Positions 38,255-48,682 are shown, counted from the first letter of the stretch. The stretch: 64,000 bases of DNA from Chloroflexi bacterium HGW-Chloroflexi-6 (GCA_002840685.1 PHBU01000002.1:186001-250000), one strand, 5' to 3'. Notes: a model not told the origin generated them from the sequence alone. Program-made: numbers and translations.

Positions 38255-39874
38255 TTATCCATTTACTGCATTTGCAGCGGGTTTCTCTTCGTAGGTCGAG
38301 AGCAGCAACTTGTTCAAGGCTGAGAGATAGGCCTTGGCGCTGGCAACGATGATGTCGGTATCTGCGCCGTAACCGCCAAAGGTGCGGTGACGGGTATTTT
38401 CGGTCTGCGGGGAGGTGCGGGTGGATGTGTTGCCGTTCTCGGCTTGCAGGCGGACTGTCACTTCGCCGAGGGCGTCGATGCCCTCGGTCACAGCGTGCAC
38501 GTTGAACTCCAGCAGCTTGTTTTTGGCATGCACAATCTGGTCGATGGCTTTGTAGATCGCATCGATCGGGCCGGTGCCGACTGCGGGCTGGATGTAGACC
38601 GCGCCATCCGGGCCGCGCAGGCGCACTGTGGCGGTTGGCAGGCCCATCGTGCCGCAGGCCACTTGCAGGCCGTCCAGGCTGTAGACTTCATTGGCCTGGT
38701 AAACCTGGTCTTCAACCAGCGCTTCCAGGTCGGCATCCGTGATGGTTTTTTTCTTGTCCGCCAGTTCCTTGAAACGATCGAAAATCACGCCCAGATCGTC
38801 GGGGCTGAACTCGTATCCCATCTCTTGCAGGTGGACTTTGAGCGCATGCCGACCAGAATGTTTGCCCAACACCAACTTCGAGCGGCTCAGGCCGACCGTT
38901 TCGGGCAGCATGATCTCGTAGGTCTGGTGGTTTTTGAGCATACCATCCTGGTGGATGCCGGCTTCATGGGCAAACGCGTTCGCTCCGACAATCGCCTTGT
39001 TGGGTTGGACGGTCATGCCGGTGTAATTGCTGACCAGTTTGCTGACGCGAGTGATCTGGGTGCTGTCGATGCCGGTTGTGCAGTTGTAGGTATGCGGGCG
39101 GGTTTTGAGCGCCATCACAATTTCTTCCATGGCGGTATTTCCAGCCCGTTCGCCGATGCCATTGATGGTCACTTCGGCCTGGCGCGCCCCGGCCTGGATA
39201 CCGGCCAGAGTGTTGGCTGTTGCCAGCCCCAGATCGTTGTGGCAATGCACCGAAACGGTGATACCTTCATGCATGCCGGGAGTGTTCTTGATGATCCCGT
39301 CGATCAACGCGCCGAACTCTTCCGGTGTCGTATAGCCAACTGTGTCCGGGATGTTGAGGGTGGTCGCTCCCGCGCGGATAGCTTCGCCCAGCACCACGTA
39401 CAAGAATTCCGGGTCAGAGCGGCCGCCGTCTTCGGGGCTGAATTCGACATCCTCGCACAACGTGCGGGCATAGCTGACCATTTCGTAGACTTTTTCAACC
39501 ACTTCTTCGGGATCCATCTTGAGCTTGTATTTCATATGGATCGGCGAAGTCGCCAAAAAGGTGTGGATGCGTGGATGTTTGGCGTGCTGGACGGCCTCCC
39601 AGGAGGCGTCGATGTCGTTTTTGGTAGCCCGCGCCAGGCCGCAGATGACCGGAGCTTTCGTCCCGTCGGTGGGGTTGCCCACCTCGATTGCGATCCGACG
39701 GACAGCTTCCAGATCGTCTGGCGAAGCGGCGGGGAAGCCGGCCTCGATCACATCCACGCCCAGACGGGCCAGCGAACGAGCAACTTCCAGCTTCTCTGCC
39801 GAAGTCATGGTCGCGCCGGGAGATTGCTCGCCGTCGCGCAGGGTGGTATCGAAGATTTTTACATAATTAGACAT
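38255..39874 (-). CDS. leuA: 2-isopropylmalate synthase
   Basis: [50 protein letters not shown]...[37 protein letters not shown]. Confidence 0.97.
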   Translation of the reverse strand: MSNYVKIFDTTLRDGEQSPGATMTSAEKLEVARSLARLGVDVIEAGFPAASPDDLEAVRRIAIEVGNPTDGTKAPVICGLARATKNDIDASWEAVQHAKHPRIHTFLATSPIHMKYKLKMDPEEVVEKVYEMVSYARTLCEDVEFSPEDGGRSDPEFLYVVLGEAIRAGATTLNIPDTVGYTTPEEFGALIDGIIKNTPGMHEGITVSVHCHNDLGLATANTLAGIQAGARQAEVTINGIGERAGNTAMEEIVMALKTRPHTYNCTTGIDSTQITRVSKLVSNYTGMTVQPNKAIVGANAFAHEAGIHQDGMLKNHQTYEIMLPETVGLSRSKLVLGKHSGRHALKVHLQEMGYEFSPDDLGVIFDRFKELADKKKTITDADLEALVEDQVYQANEVYSLDGLQVACGTMGLPTATVRLRGPDGAVYIQPAVGTGPIDAIYKAIDQIVHAKNKLLEFNVHAVTEGIDALGEVTVRLQAENGNTSTRTSPQTENTRHRTFGGYGADTDIIVASAKAYLSALNKLLLSTYEEKPAANAVNG

Positions 39875-39894
39875 AAGTTGCTCCAAATAATCGC

Positions 39895-39973
39895 TGGTCG
39901 AGTAGGGTGTTGCGGTGGTTTCAATATGGCACAAGCGGCCTACTCAACCACCGCAACACCCGTATCGAAACCT
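39895..39973. repeat. hairpin/MITE-like intergenic repeat
   Basis: ggtcgagtagggtgttgcggtggttt...ctcaaccaccgcaacacccgtatcgaaacc: inverted arms. Confidence 0.75.
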
Positions 39974-41025
39974 TACTTTTGCCAGTTTTCAGGCCTCAAT
40001 GAGCGGACAGCTGCGCCAGCCTGCCACATTTCTGATTCGTGGATGACTTTGAGTTCTTCTTCGAGTTTGACGCGATAATCGGGGCGGCTGTTGGCTTCGA
40101 GCGTGATGCGGGCTTCGTTGCCGGTTACAACGCTCTGGTACAGGTCGCTGAAAACAGGAGCAACTGCATCGCGGAATTTGTCTTTCCAATCCAGTGCGCC
40201 GCGTTGGGCGGTGGTTGAACAGTTGGCATACATCCAATCCATGCCGTTCTGGCCGACCAGGCGGATCAGCGACTGGGTCAGTTCTTCGACGGTTTCGTTG
40301 AAGGCTTCGCTCGGACTGTGGCCGTTGGCGCGCAGGGTGTTGTATTGCGCTTCCATCACGCCTGCAAGGGCGCCCATCAGGATGCCGCGTTCGCCGGTCA
40401 GGTCGCTGTAAACTTCCTTTTGGAAGGTGGTTGGGAAAAGATAGCCTGCGCCGATGGCGATGCCGAGGGCGATGGTGCGTTCCATGGCGCGACCGGTTGC
40501 ATCCTGGTGGACAGCGAAACTGGCATTGATGCCGGAACCGTCCAGGAAGTTGGTACGAACGCTGCGCCCGGAGCCTTTCGGTGCGACCAGGGCCACATCG
40601 ACATGCGGGGGCGGCACAACACCGGTATCTTCCTTAAAAGTGACCGAGAAGCCGTGCGAGAAATACAGCATGTCGCCTTCGTTGAGCGTCTCGACGATCT
40701 TGGGCCACTGGCTGCGCTGACCGGCATCCGAAAGCAGGTATTGGATGACCGTGCCGCGTTCTGCGGCTTCTTCAACGGTAAAGAGCGTCTTGCCGGGGAC
40801 CCAGCCATCTGCGACAGCTTTGTCCCAGTTGGATGTGCCTTCGCGCTGACCAACGATAACGTTGATGCCGTTATCGCGCATGTTCATGGCCTGAGCCGGG
40901 CCTTGCACGCCGTAACCCAAAACTGCCACAACTTCGTTCTTCAAAACTTCACGCGCTTTTTCAAGCGGGAATTCTTCGCGAGTTACAACTTCTTCCACGG
41001 TGCCGCCAAAATTAATTTTTGCCAT
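39973..41025 (-). CDS. ilvC: ketol-acid reductoisomerase
   Basis: VVAVLGYGVQGPAQAMNMRDNGINVIVGQREG...DLTGERGILMGALAGVMEAQYNTLRANGHSPSEAFNETVEELTQSL. Confidence 0.96.
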   Translation of the reverse strand: MAKINFGGTVEEVVTREEFPLEKAREVLKNEVVAVLGYGVQGPAQAMNMRDNGINVIVGQREGTSNWDKAVADGWVPGKTLFTVEEAAERGTVIQYLLSDAGQRSQWPKIVETLNEGDMLYFSHGFSVTFKEDTGVVPPPHVDVALVAPKGSGRSVRTNFLDGSGINASFAVHQDATGRAMERTIALGIAIGAGYLFPTTFQKEVYSDLTGERGILMGALAGVMEAQYNTLRANGHSPSEAFNETVEELTQSLIRLVGQNGMDWMYANCSTTAQRGALDWKDKFRDAVAPVFSDLYQSVVTGNEARITLEANSRPDYRVKLEEELKVIHESEMWQAGAAVRSLRPENWQK

Positions 41026-41050
41026 GATATCTTTCTCCTTATTTATTTGA

Positions 41051-41116
41051 ATACAGAAGTCAAAATGCAGCACGAGGGATGAGATTTTGTATCCCGCGTT
41101 CTACATTCTGCATTTG
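41051..41116. repeat. intergenic relative of the GCAGAAT/ATTCTGC palindromic element
   Basis: acagaagtcaaaatgcagcacgagggatgag...atcccgcgttctacattctgcatt. Confidence 0.55.
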
Positions 41117-41118
41117 TT

Positions 41119-41679
41119 TTAGTAATCCGCCAGACCTTGCGGGTCGTCATTGTTCCAGCCATTACCGTTCGCGCCAGCCGTGCGGCGGACTCCCGAATGG
41201 GCGCCGCGCATCATCGAGACCTGGCCGGTGCGCACCATTTCGGCGATGCCGATCGGGCGCAGCAGTTCGATCATGCCTTCGATTTTTTCCTCGGTGCCGG
41301 TGATCTCAACGATGACCGAATCAGCCGCCACATCCACGATGCGGGCCCGGAAAATTTCAGCCAGGTTATTGACCTCAGAGCGTTTCTCGGGGCCGACCTG
41401 CACCTTGATCAGCGCCAGGTCACGGGTCACCGCGGGTTGGCGGGTGACATCCTGCACATCGATGATGTTGACCAATTTATACAAATTGGCCTCGATTTTG
41501 TGGGCGTCCATGTCGCCGTTGGCGCAATCGACCACGATTGTCATCCGCGAAACATCCGGTTTTTCGGTTCGCCCGACAGCCAACGATTCGATGTTGAAAT
41601 TGCGACGGCGAAAGAGCGACGCCACACGGTTCAAAACACCGGGTTTATTTTCTACAAGTGCGATGAATGTATATTGCAT
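41119..41679 (-). CDS. ilvN: acetolactate synthase small subunit
   Basis: TFIALVENKPGVLNRVASLFRRRNFNIESLAVGRTEKPDVSRMTIVV. Confidence 0.96.
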   Translation of the reverse strand: MQYTFIALVENKPGVLNRVASLFRRRNFNIESLAVGRTEKPDVSRMTIVVDCANGDMDAHKIEANLYKLVNIIDVQDVTRQPAVTRDLALIKVQVGPEKRSEVNNLAEIFRARIVDVAADSVIVEITGTEEKIEGMIELLRPIGIAEMVRTGQVSMMRGAHSGVRRTAGANGNGWNNDDPQGLADY

Positions 41680-41689
41680 GGTTTCCTCT

Positions 41690-43384
41690 TTACTTTTTTT
41701 CCTGCCGGACGGGCCTGCGGATCATCTGGTCGAGCGCTGCGCCTGCCGGAACCATCGGGTAGACGGCATCTTCTTTTTCTACGCGGAATTCAAGCACAAC
41801 CGGGCCGGGCGTTTTGCGCGCCCATTCGATGGCTTCTGCGACTTCTTCCCGTTTGGTCACGAGGCGGGCCGGGATGCCGTGCGCGTCTGCCAGTTTGACA
41901 AAGTCAGGGCTGAGCATGTTGACCGCAGAGTAGCGCTTCTCGAAGAAAAATTCCTGCCACTGGCGCACCATGCCCAGGAAGTTATTGTTCATGATTGCAA
42001 CCTTGACGTTCGCGCCTTCCTGGACGGCGGTCGAAAGCTCACAGGCAGTCATCTGGAAGCCGCCGTCGCCGGCAACCGCCCAGATCTCCTGGTCTTTTTT
42101 GGCAAACCAGGCCCCGATTGCGGAGGGCAGGCCAAAGCCCATCGTTCCGGCGCCACCAGATGTGATCCAGCGGTTGGGTTTGTCGAGGTGGTAATACTGG
42201 GCTGTCCACATCTGGTGCTGGCCCACATCGGTGGTCACAATTGCCCCGCCTCCGGTCGCTTTCCAGATGTCGCTGATCAGGTGGGCAACATACAGCTTCT
42301 CGTCATCCGGCCAGGCCATGATGCTGCGGGCGTCGCCTTCATCGCGCCAGGCATGGATTTGTCCGAGCCATTCGTCGTGTTCGTATTCATCGACCATCGG
42401 CACCAGATCGGTCAGGACGGTCTTCAGATCGCCGACCAGCGGCACGTCGACTGCTACGTTTTTGTGAACTTCCGAAGGGTCGATCTCGATGTGGATTTTC
42501 TTGGCTTTGGGCGCGTAAGTTTTGAGTGTGCCGGTCACGCGGTCGTCGAAGCGCATCCCGAAGGCCAGGATCAGATCCGAGTTCTGGATGGCCAGGTTGG
42601 TGTGGGCCTCGCCGTGCATGCCCATCATCCCCAGGCTAAGCGGGTGCGAAGCGGGGAAGGCGCCCAGCCCGAGCAGGGTGCTGGCGACCGGGGTCTGGGT
42701 CTTGATCGCAAAGTGCTGCAGGATTTCTTCTGCGCCAGACATGATGATGCCATGCCCGCACAGGATGATCGGGCGCTGGGACTGCTCAATCAGGGCCACC
42801 GCGCTTTCCAGGTCAACTTTGGGCGCGTGTGAAGGTGGCTGGTAGCCGGGCAATTTAACTTCTTCGGGGTAGATGAATTCGGTTTGTTCGATTTGCGCGT
42901 TCTTGCAAATATCGATCAGCACGGGGCCTGGCCGGCCGCTGCGGGCGATATAGAACGCCTCGCGCACCACTTCGGCAATTTCATCGGCACGGGTGACGAG
43001 ATAATTGTGCTTGGTGATCGGCAGGGTAATGCCGGTCACATCCACTTCCTGGAAGGCGTCGCCGCCGATCAAGTGCGCGGCTACTTGCCCGGTGATAAAA
43101 ACCACTGGCGAAGAGTCCATCATCGCTGTTGCAATGCCCGTTACCAGGTTGGTTGCGCCTGGTCCCGATGTCCCCATTGCCACCCCAACCTTGCCCGAAG
43201 CGCGGGCGTAGCCATCGGCCATGTGCGCCGCGCCTTGTTCATGGCGCACCAGCACATGGTGGATCGGGTAGCTCAGCATGGCATCGTAAATCGGCATGTT
43301 CGCGCCACCGGGGTAGCCAAAGACAACATCCACGCCCTCCCGCACTACACACTCCCACATTATTTCAGCACCAGTTTTTTTCAT
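41690..43384 (-). CDS. ilvB: acetolactate synthase large subunit
   Basis: VFGYPGGANMPIYDAM...RHEQGAAHMADGYARASGKVGVAMGTSGPGATNLVTGIATA. Confidence 0.97.
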   Translation of the reverse strand: MKKTGAEIMWECVVREGVDVVFGYPGGANMPIYDAMLSYPIHHVLVRHEQGAAHMADGYARASGKVGVAMGTSGPGATNLVTGIATAMMDSSPVVFITGQVAAHLIGGDAFQEVDVTGITLPITKHNYLVTRADEIAEVVREAFYIARSGRPGPVLIDICKNAQIEQTEFIYPEEVKLPGYQPPSHAPKVDLESAVALIEQSQRPIILCGHGIIMSGAEEILQHFAIKTQTPVASTLLGLGAFPASHPLSLGMMGMHGEAHTNLAIQNSDLILAFGMRFDDRVTGTLKTYAPKAKKIHIEIDPSEVHKNVAVDVPLVGDLKTVLTDLVPMVDEYEHDEWLGQIHAWRDEGDARSIMAWPDDEKLYVAHLISDIWKATGGGAIVTTDVGQHQMWTAQYYHLDKPNRWITSGGAGTMGFGLPSAIGAWFAKKDQEIWAVAGDGGFQMTACELSTAVQEGANVKVAIMNNNFLGMVRQWQEFFFEKRYSAVNMLSPDFVKLADAHGIPARLVTKREEVAEAIEWARKTPGPVVLEFRVEKEDAVYPMVPAGAALDQMIRRPVRQEKK

Positions 43385-43452
43385 TCATTCTCCTTAAAAA
43401 TCATCCGTTTTGTTATCCGTTTATCCGGTAAAAATCTGCTGCCATTCCTTGC

Positions 43453-45123
43453 TTACTCTGTCGAGAGCACTGCGCCTGTATCCGCGCTGGTCACAAAATG
43501 GGCATAACGCTTTAGCCACTTACTGCTTGTCTTTACCTTGAAAGGCGGCAGCGCTGCCAGTCTTTTTTGAATTTCCTCATCCGTTAAGCGGACGTTTAAT
43601 GTGCGGGCCATCAGATCCAATTCGATCATGTCACCCGGCTGAATGGCCGCGATCGGCCCACCCGCAGCCGCCTCCGGGGAAACATGCCCGATACAGGCCC
43701 CACGCGTGCCGCCGCTAAAACGACCGTCGGTGACCAGCGCGACTTTGTCGCCCAGGCCCATGCCCATGATGGCGCTGGTCGGCGAGAGCATTTCCTGCAT
43801 GCCCGGTCCGCCGCGCGGCCCCTCGTAGCGGATGACAACCACATCCCCGGCCTGCACTTCGCGCGCCATGATGCCTTTGATGGCCTCGTCTTGCGATTCG
43901 TAGATCCGTGCCGGGCCGGAAAATTTGATCATTGAATGTCCCACGCCGCCAGTCTTGACGACTGCGCCGTTGGGGGCCAGGTTGCCGAACAGCACGGATA
44001 GCCCGCCGTGGATCGAGTGCGGATTGTCAAAATGGCGGATGACTTCATCGTCCTTGATCTCGGCATCCTTGATCGATTCACCCAGGCTGACGCCCGAAAC
44101 GGTGATGCGGTCAAAGTGCAGCGAGTTGGTCCCGCGTTGGACTTCCTGCAAAATAGCGGGAATGCCTCCGGCGCGGTGAACATCTTCCATGTGCCATTTG
44201 CCTGAGGGGGAAACCTTGCACAGGTGCGGAACCCGTTCCGACACCATGTTGATGCGCGCCATCGGGTAATCCAGCCCGGCTTCGTGGGCGATCGCCAGTG
44301 TATGCAGCACGGTGTTGGTCGAACCGCCCATCGCCATGTCCAGCGCGAAGGCATCGTCCAGCGCTTCGGCGGTGACAATGTCACGCGGTTTGATCTGGCG
44401 CTCGATCAGATCCATGATGCGCCCGGCGGCTTTGCGTGCCAGTTCTTCGCGTTCGGGGGTCTTGGCCAGCGCAGAACCGTTGTAGGGCAGGGCCAGTCCC
44501 AGGGCTTCCATCAGGCAGTTCATGCTGTTGGCTGTAAACATGCCGGAGCACGATCCGCACGAAGGACAGGCGAAATCTTCAAGCAGTTTCAGGCGCGCGG
44601 CGTCGATTTTTCCGCTGGCGAAGGCGCCAACGCCTTCGAAGACTGAGATCAGGTCGATTTTTTCACCGTCCGGGGTGCGCCCGGCGGCCATCGGGCCACC
44701 CGAAATAAAAATCGCCGGGATGTTGACCCTGGCCGCAGCCATCAACATACCCGGAACGATTTTGTCGCAGTTGGGAATGCACACCATGCCGTCGAACTGG
44801 TGCGCTTCCATCATGGTTTCCACGCAGTCGGCGATCAACTCGCGCGACGGCAGGGAAAATTTCATACCAGAATGCCCCATGGCGATGCCATCATCGACGC
44901 CGATGGTGTTGAACTCGAATGGAACCGCTCCGGCGGCGCGCACGGCATCCTTGATCAGCTTGCCAAAATCTTGCAGGTGAACATGCCCGGGGACAATATC
45001 CACGTATGAGTTGACGATTGCCACAAAAGGCTTGTCCATGTCGGCATCGGTGACGCCGGTAGCCTTGAGTAAAGCCCTGTGCGGGGCGCGCTCAAAGCCT
45101 GATTTGATCGTTGAAGAACGCAT
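43453..45123 (-). CDS. ilvD: dihydroxy-acid dehydratase
   Basis: [36 protein letters not shown]...[28 protein letters not shown]. Confidence 0.97.
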   Translation of the reverse strand: MRSSTIKSGFERAPHRALLKATGVTDADMDKPFVAIVNSYVDIVPGHVHLQDFGKLIKDAVRAAGAVPFEFNTIGVDDGIAMGHSGMKFSLPSRELIADCVETMMEAHQFDGMVCIPNCDKIVPGMLMAAARVNIPAIFISGGPMAAGRTPDGEKIDLISVFEGVGAFASGKIDAARLKLLEDFACPSCGSCSGMFTANSMNCLMEALGLALPYNGSALAKTPEREELARKAAGRIMDLIERQIKPRDIVTAEALDDAFALDMAMGGSTNTVLHTLAIAHEAGLDYPMARINMVSERVPHLCKVSPSGKWHMEDVHRAGGIPAILQEVQRGTNSLHFDRITVSGVSLGESIKDAEIKDDEVIRHFDNPHSIHGGLSVLFGNLAPNGAVVKTGGVGHSMIKFSGPARIYESQDEAIKGIMAREVQAGDVVVIRYEGPRGGPGMQEMLSPTSAIMGMGLGDKVALVTDGRFSGGTRGACIGHVSPEAAAGGPIAAIQPGDMIELDLMARTLNVRLTDEEIQKRLAALPPFKVKTSSKWLKRYAHFVTSADTGAVLSTE

Positions 45124-45149
45124 AAATTAGTGCTCCCTGAAATGAGTAT

Positions 45150-45184
45150 GAAAAAAGCCGCCCGTTGGTGATTGGGCGGCTCTT
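45150..45184 (-). terminator. attenuator terminator 2 (proximal to ilvD)
   Basis: Minus strand AGAGCCGCCCAATCACCAACGGGCGGCTTTTTTC. Confidence 0.9.
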
Positions 45185-45214
45185 ATCTTGCTTGATTGTG
45201 TGCTTTTTCAGCCA

Positions 45215-45313
45215 CTATCCTCGCGCCATTCCAACCACCATCGTGCTCTCCCGCTTAAGCAGGAGGACGGTAATCAAAATTACTACGAGGTAAAACAAGG
45301 AATGTGGGTTCAT
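45215..45313 (-). CDS. leader peptide 2, BCAA-rich (32 aa)
   Basis: MNPHSLFYLVVILITVLLLKRESTMVVGMARG*, immediately upstream of terminator 2. Confidence 0.8.
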   Translation of the reverse strand: MNPHSLFYLVVILITVLLLKRESTMVVGMARG

Positions 45314-45335
45314 GGTTTCCTGAAATTTGTTAGTA

Positions 45336-45367
45336 AGAAAAGAGCCGCCCTGTGGTTGGGCGGCTCT
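45336..45367 (-). terminator. attenuator terminator 1 (distal)
   Basis: Minus strand AGAGCCGCCCAACCACAGGGCGGCTCTTTTCTT. Confidence 0.9.
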
Positions 45368-45386
45368 GGCTACTTTCTACCTTGCA

Positions 45387-45491
45387 CTAGTGTGCTTTTG
45401 CCTGCCCAACCTGAATGAAGCTCTCAAGGATGATACCCAGGAGAACTACAATAATAATAACTACAAGGGACAGGCTGTAAACGTTTTCCAT
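45387..45491 (-). CDS. leader peptide 1, BCAA-rich (34 aa)
   Basis: MENVYSLSLVVIIIVVLLGIILESFIQVGQAKAH*, immediately upstream of terminator 1. Confidence 0.85.
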   Translation of the reverse strand: MENVYSLSLVVIIIVVLLGIILESFIQVGQAKAH

Positions 45492-45557
45492 AATTCGCCC
45501 GATGATAAGGTTTAGACAACTTTCTGTCAATTCAGTTATCTAAATTTTATGCTTTCT

Positions 45558-46223
45558 TTATGCTGTGTGCTGCTCCACAAAAATATAACGCGCAACGGCA
45601 AATCCCAGGGTAACCAATTGGCCGCCAACTTCGACGCTGATGGTCTGGTTAAAAGGCAGGATTTCACCGAGAGTGGCCTGCGCGCCGGGCATCATTTTTT
45701 TCTCTTCGAGAAAAGCCAGCAAGGGCGGATTTTCCTCTGCCAATTCGTGGACGCGGCGGATGGTAACTTTTTGTCCGCTGGCGAGTTGGGTGAGCGGAAC
45801 CCAGTCTGCGACGGCGGCTTCGCAGCCCGGCAGCGGGTTGCCGTGTGGACAGGTCTGCGGCCTGCCCAACTCTTCGTACACGGCCGCTTCGGCTTCGGGT
45901 GAAATGGCATGCTCCAGGTGATGGGCTTCGCCGTGCAATTTCGACCAGGGCAGCATGCGCAGCATCATCCACTCCATCAGCATGTGGCGGCGCATGACAT
46001 CTTTGGCCGAGACCCATCCGTGCTCGGTCAGGTGGGTGCCGTGATCATCCATGGTGATCAGCCCATCGCGTGTCATCCGTTTCAGGGTGTTTGTCACGGT
46101 TGGCGATGTGACACCGATCAACTCGGCCAAACGCGCGCCGACGATCGGCTCACCATCTCGTTCGAGAACATAGAGCAAAGATAAGTAATCCTCTATCGTT
46201 TGGCTAAGTTTATTTTGTTCCAT
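45558..46223 (-). CDS. DtxR/MntR-family metal-dependent transcriptional regulator
   Basis: TIEDYLSLLYVLERDGEPIVGARLAELIGVTSPTVTNTLKRMTRDGLI...HHLEHAISPEAEAAVYEELGRPQTCPHGNPLPG. Confidence 0.95.
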   Translation of the reverse strand: MEQNKLSQTIEDYLSLLYVLERDGEPIVGARLAELIGVTSPTVTNTLKRMTRDGLITMDDHGTHLTEHGWVSAKDVMRRHMLMEWMMLRMLPWSKLHGEAHHLEHAISPEAEAAVYEELGRPQTCPHGNPLPGCEAAVADWVPLTQLASGQKVTIRRVHELAEENPPLLAFLEEKKMMPGAQATLGEILPFNQTISVEVGGQLVTLGFAVARYIFVEQHTA

Positions 46224-46274
46224 TGTTCCGCCTTTTTTGTGACATTTATCATGCCCTGCAAAATCAATATCGAT

Positions 46275-46299
46275 TATACTAATTATAAATATTAGTATA
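46275..46299. promoter_or_regulatory. palindromic operator candidate between DtxR-family gene and feoA
   Basis: TATACTAAT-tataaat-ATTAGTATA, perfect 9 bp arms. Confidence 0.75.
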
Positions 46300-46398
46300 C
46301 GCTAAATAAAACCATTGATTAATAATTATACCCGTCCCGGTCACAACTGTGACCACGGGCATTATAGCAAACCTTTCAACTGGTATTCTGGAGAAATC

Positions 46399-46647
46399 AT
46401 GCCGTTCAAACCCAATGCTATTTTTCTCTCTGAAATTAACACTGGCGAAAGCGCATTTGTCTTGGATTTTTCAAACGGACAGGGCATTGCCGGTCGTTTG
46501 ACCTCGCTCGGTTTTACCCCCGGCGTGGAAGTCAAAATGACCCAAAATTTTGGACGCGGCCCTTTGATCGTGACCGTGCGTGGCACGCGGGTCGCGCTCG
46601 GGCGCGGTGAGGCGGCTAGGATCTGTGTCCAACGGAGCCTTGAATGA
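46399..46647 (+). CDS. feoA: ferrous iron transport protein A
   Basis: GQGIAGRLTSLGFTPGVEVKMTQNFGRGPLIVTVRGTRVALGRGEAARI. Confidence 0.93.
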   Translation: MPFKPNAIFLSEINTGESAFVLDFSNGQGIAGRLTSLGFTPGVEVKMTQNFGRGPLIVTVRGTRVALGRGEAARICVQRSLE

Positions 46648-48680
46648 GCGGGGAATGTCACGATGTTGCACCGGATACAACAACTGTAAAAAGGGTTGGC
46701 CTGCCGATGATTGCTTTGGCTGGCCAACCGAACATGGGTAAATCAACCCTCTTTAATCTGTTGACCGGGCTGAACCAGCATGTGGGCAATTGGCCGGGCA
46801 AAACCGTCGAGCGCCGCGAAGGCAACTTCAGCATGGATGGCAGCGAGTACAACCTGGTCGATTTGCCGGGAACCTATAGCCTGACTGCCAACTCTCCTGA
46901 AGAAGTGATTGCGCGCGAGTTTATCCTGCGCGAATCGCCGGATGTGGTTGTGGCGGTCGTCAGCGCGGCCAACCTGGAGCGCAGCCTGTACCTGGTTTCC
47001 GAGCTGATCTGCCTGCCTGTCCGCCTGGTGGTTGCGCTCAATATGATGGATGTGGCTGCCGGAGAAGGATTGATCGTCGAGCCGGAGGTGCTTGAAGCCG
47101 CCCTGGGTGTGCCGGTCGTCCCGATCACGGCGACCAAGGCCAAGGGTATCCGGGAACTGCTTTACATCGTCCGCAAAACTTTGGATGGAAAAATCCAACA
47201 CTGCCCGCGTTTGCCTGAAATCCGCGCGGACCACCGCGACGCCCTCGACCAGGTGCTTTCATTGCTGGCCGGGCGCGTTCCCGCGCCTTACCCGCCCGAA
47301 TGGATCGCGCTCAAGCTGCTGGAAGGCGATATCGAAGTGACGCGCACCATGCAAACGGCTTTGCCCGTTGAAACCTGGACGGCGGTCCACGCCATTCTCG
47401 TCCAGCACGACGATGCCATGCTGGCAGTCGCTTCGGGCCGTTACGAGTGGGTCGGGCGGATGGTGCGGGCGGCGGTCGTGCGGCCCCGTCTCGGGCAGAT
47501 CAGCCTGACCGAACGTCTGGACCGCGTTGCCGCGCACCCGGTTTGGGGCCTGTTCGTGCTGGCAGGGATTTTGGGACTGGTTTTCTGGCTGACCTTCACG
47601 GTTGGTGCACCCCTGCAAGAATGGCTGGATGTGGTTGTTGTTGGTGGGATTTCCGATCTGGCATCAACCGTCCTGGCTGGCGCTCCCTGGTGGGTCAGCG
47701 GCCTGATCGTGGACGGGATCATCGGCGGGGTTGGCTCGGTGCTGACCTTCCTGCCGATCCTGGTGATCTTTTTTGCCGCTTTCGGCCTGCTCGAAGATGT
47801 CGGTTATATGGCGCGCGCGGCCTATGTGATGGACAACTTGATGCATCTGATGGGCCTGCACGGCAAATCTTTCCTGCCGCTTTTTCTCGGGTTTGGCTGT
47901 AACGTGCCCTCGATCATGGGTACGCGCGTGATCGACTCGTGGCCGGCGCGCCTGCTGACGATTTTGATCGCCCCGCTTGTGCCTTGCACGGCGCGCATGG
48001 CGGTGGTGGCCTTCCTGGCCCCAGCCTTTTTTGGCAAAAATGCTTTGTGGGTGACGTGGGGCTTGGTGATTTTCTCGCTCGCAACCCTGGTCGGGCTGGG
48101 AACGGTTTTGAATCGTGTCCTGTTCAAAGGGGAGCGCTCGGCTTTTATCATGGAAATGCCGCTTTATCACATCCCGAACTGGCGCACGGTGGGATTACTG
48201 GTCTGGGGGCGCGCGATCTCGTTCGTCAAAAAGGCGGGCACAGTGATTTTGGCCATTTCGGCTGTCATCTGGGCGCTTTCGGTCTTGCCTGGCGGCGATA
48301 TTGAAACCAGCTACCTGGCCCAATTTGGAAAATTTTTCGAGCCGGTTGGGCGTTTGATGGGCTTCGACTGGCGCTTGACGGTGGCCCTGCTGACGACTTT
48401 CCCGGCCAAAGAGAACGCGATCGCCACTTTGGGCGTGCTCTACGGTGGCGCGAGCGAATCCGGGCTGGCGGTGGCGCTGACCCAGTCGTTCTCGACAGCC
48501 ACGGCGATCTCTTTCCTGGCTGTGACCATGCTCTTCGTGCCCTGCCTGGCGACGGTGGCGGTGATCAAGCAGGAAACCAATTCGTGGCGCTGGACACTGA
48601 CCAACGTTGCCATGTTCCTGGTGATCTCGATCCTGGCGGGCATCCTGATCTACAATGCAGCGCTGTGGATGGGGCTTTAA
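46644..48680 (+). CDS. feoB: ferrous iron transport protein B
   Basis: LAGQPNMGKSTLFNLLTGLNQHVGNWPGKTVERREG...DLPGTYSL...VALNMMD; C-terminal permease GFGCNVPSIMGTRVI. Confidence 0.97.
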   Translation: MSGECHDVAPDTTTVKRVGLPMIALAGQPNMGKSTLFNLLTGLNQHVGNWPGKTVERREGNFSMDGSEYNLVDLPGTYSLTANSPEEVIAREFILRESPDVVVAVVSAANLERSLYLVSELICLPVRLVVALNMMDVAAGEGLIVEPEVLEAALGVPVVPITATKAKGIRELLYIVRKTLDGKIQHCPRLPEIRADHRDALDQVLSLLAGRVPAPYPPEWIALKLLEGDIEVTRTMQTALPVETWTAVHAILVQHDDAMLAVASGRYEWVGRMVRAAVVRPRLGQISLTERLDRVAAHPVWGLFVLAGILGLVFWLTFTVGAPLQEWLDVVVVGGISDLASTVLAGAPWWVSGLIVDGIIGGVGSVLTFLPILVIFFAAFGLLEDVGYMARAAYVMDNLMHLMGLHGKSFLPLFLGFGCNVPSIMGTRVIDSWPARLLTILIAPLVPCTARMAVVAFLAPAFFGKNALWVTWGLVIFSLATLVGLGTVLNRVLFKGERSAFIMEMPLYHIPNWRTVGLLVWGRAISFVKKAGTVILAISAVIWALSVLPGGDIETSYLAQFGKFFEPVGRLMGFDWRLTVALLTTFPAKENAIATLGVLYGGASESGLAVALTQSFSTATAISFLAVTMLFVPCLATVAVIKQETNSWRWTLTNVAMFLVISILAGILIYNAALWMGL

Positions 48681-48682
48681 CC

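Noticed and set aside
38387-40078. 563 aa plus-strand ORF opposite leuA
   Set aside because: Exactly antisense to a clear leuA; low-quality composition, a shadow ORF of GC-rich coding sequence.
41150-42832. 560 aa plus-strand ORF opposite ilvB/ilvN
   Set aside because: Antisense shadow ORF; no recognisable domain.
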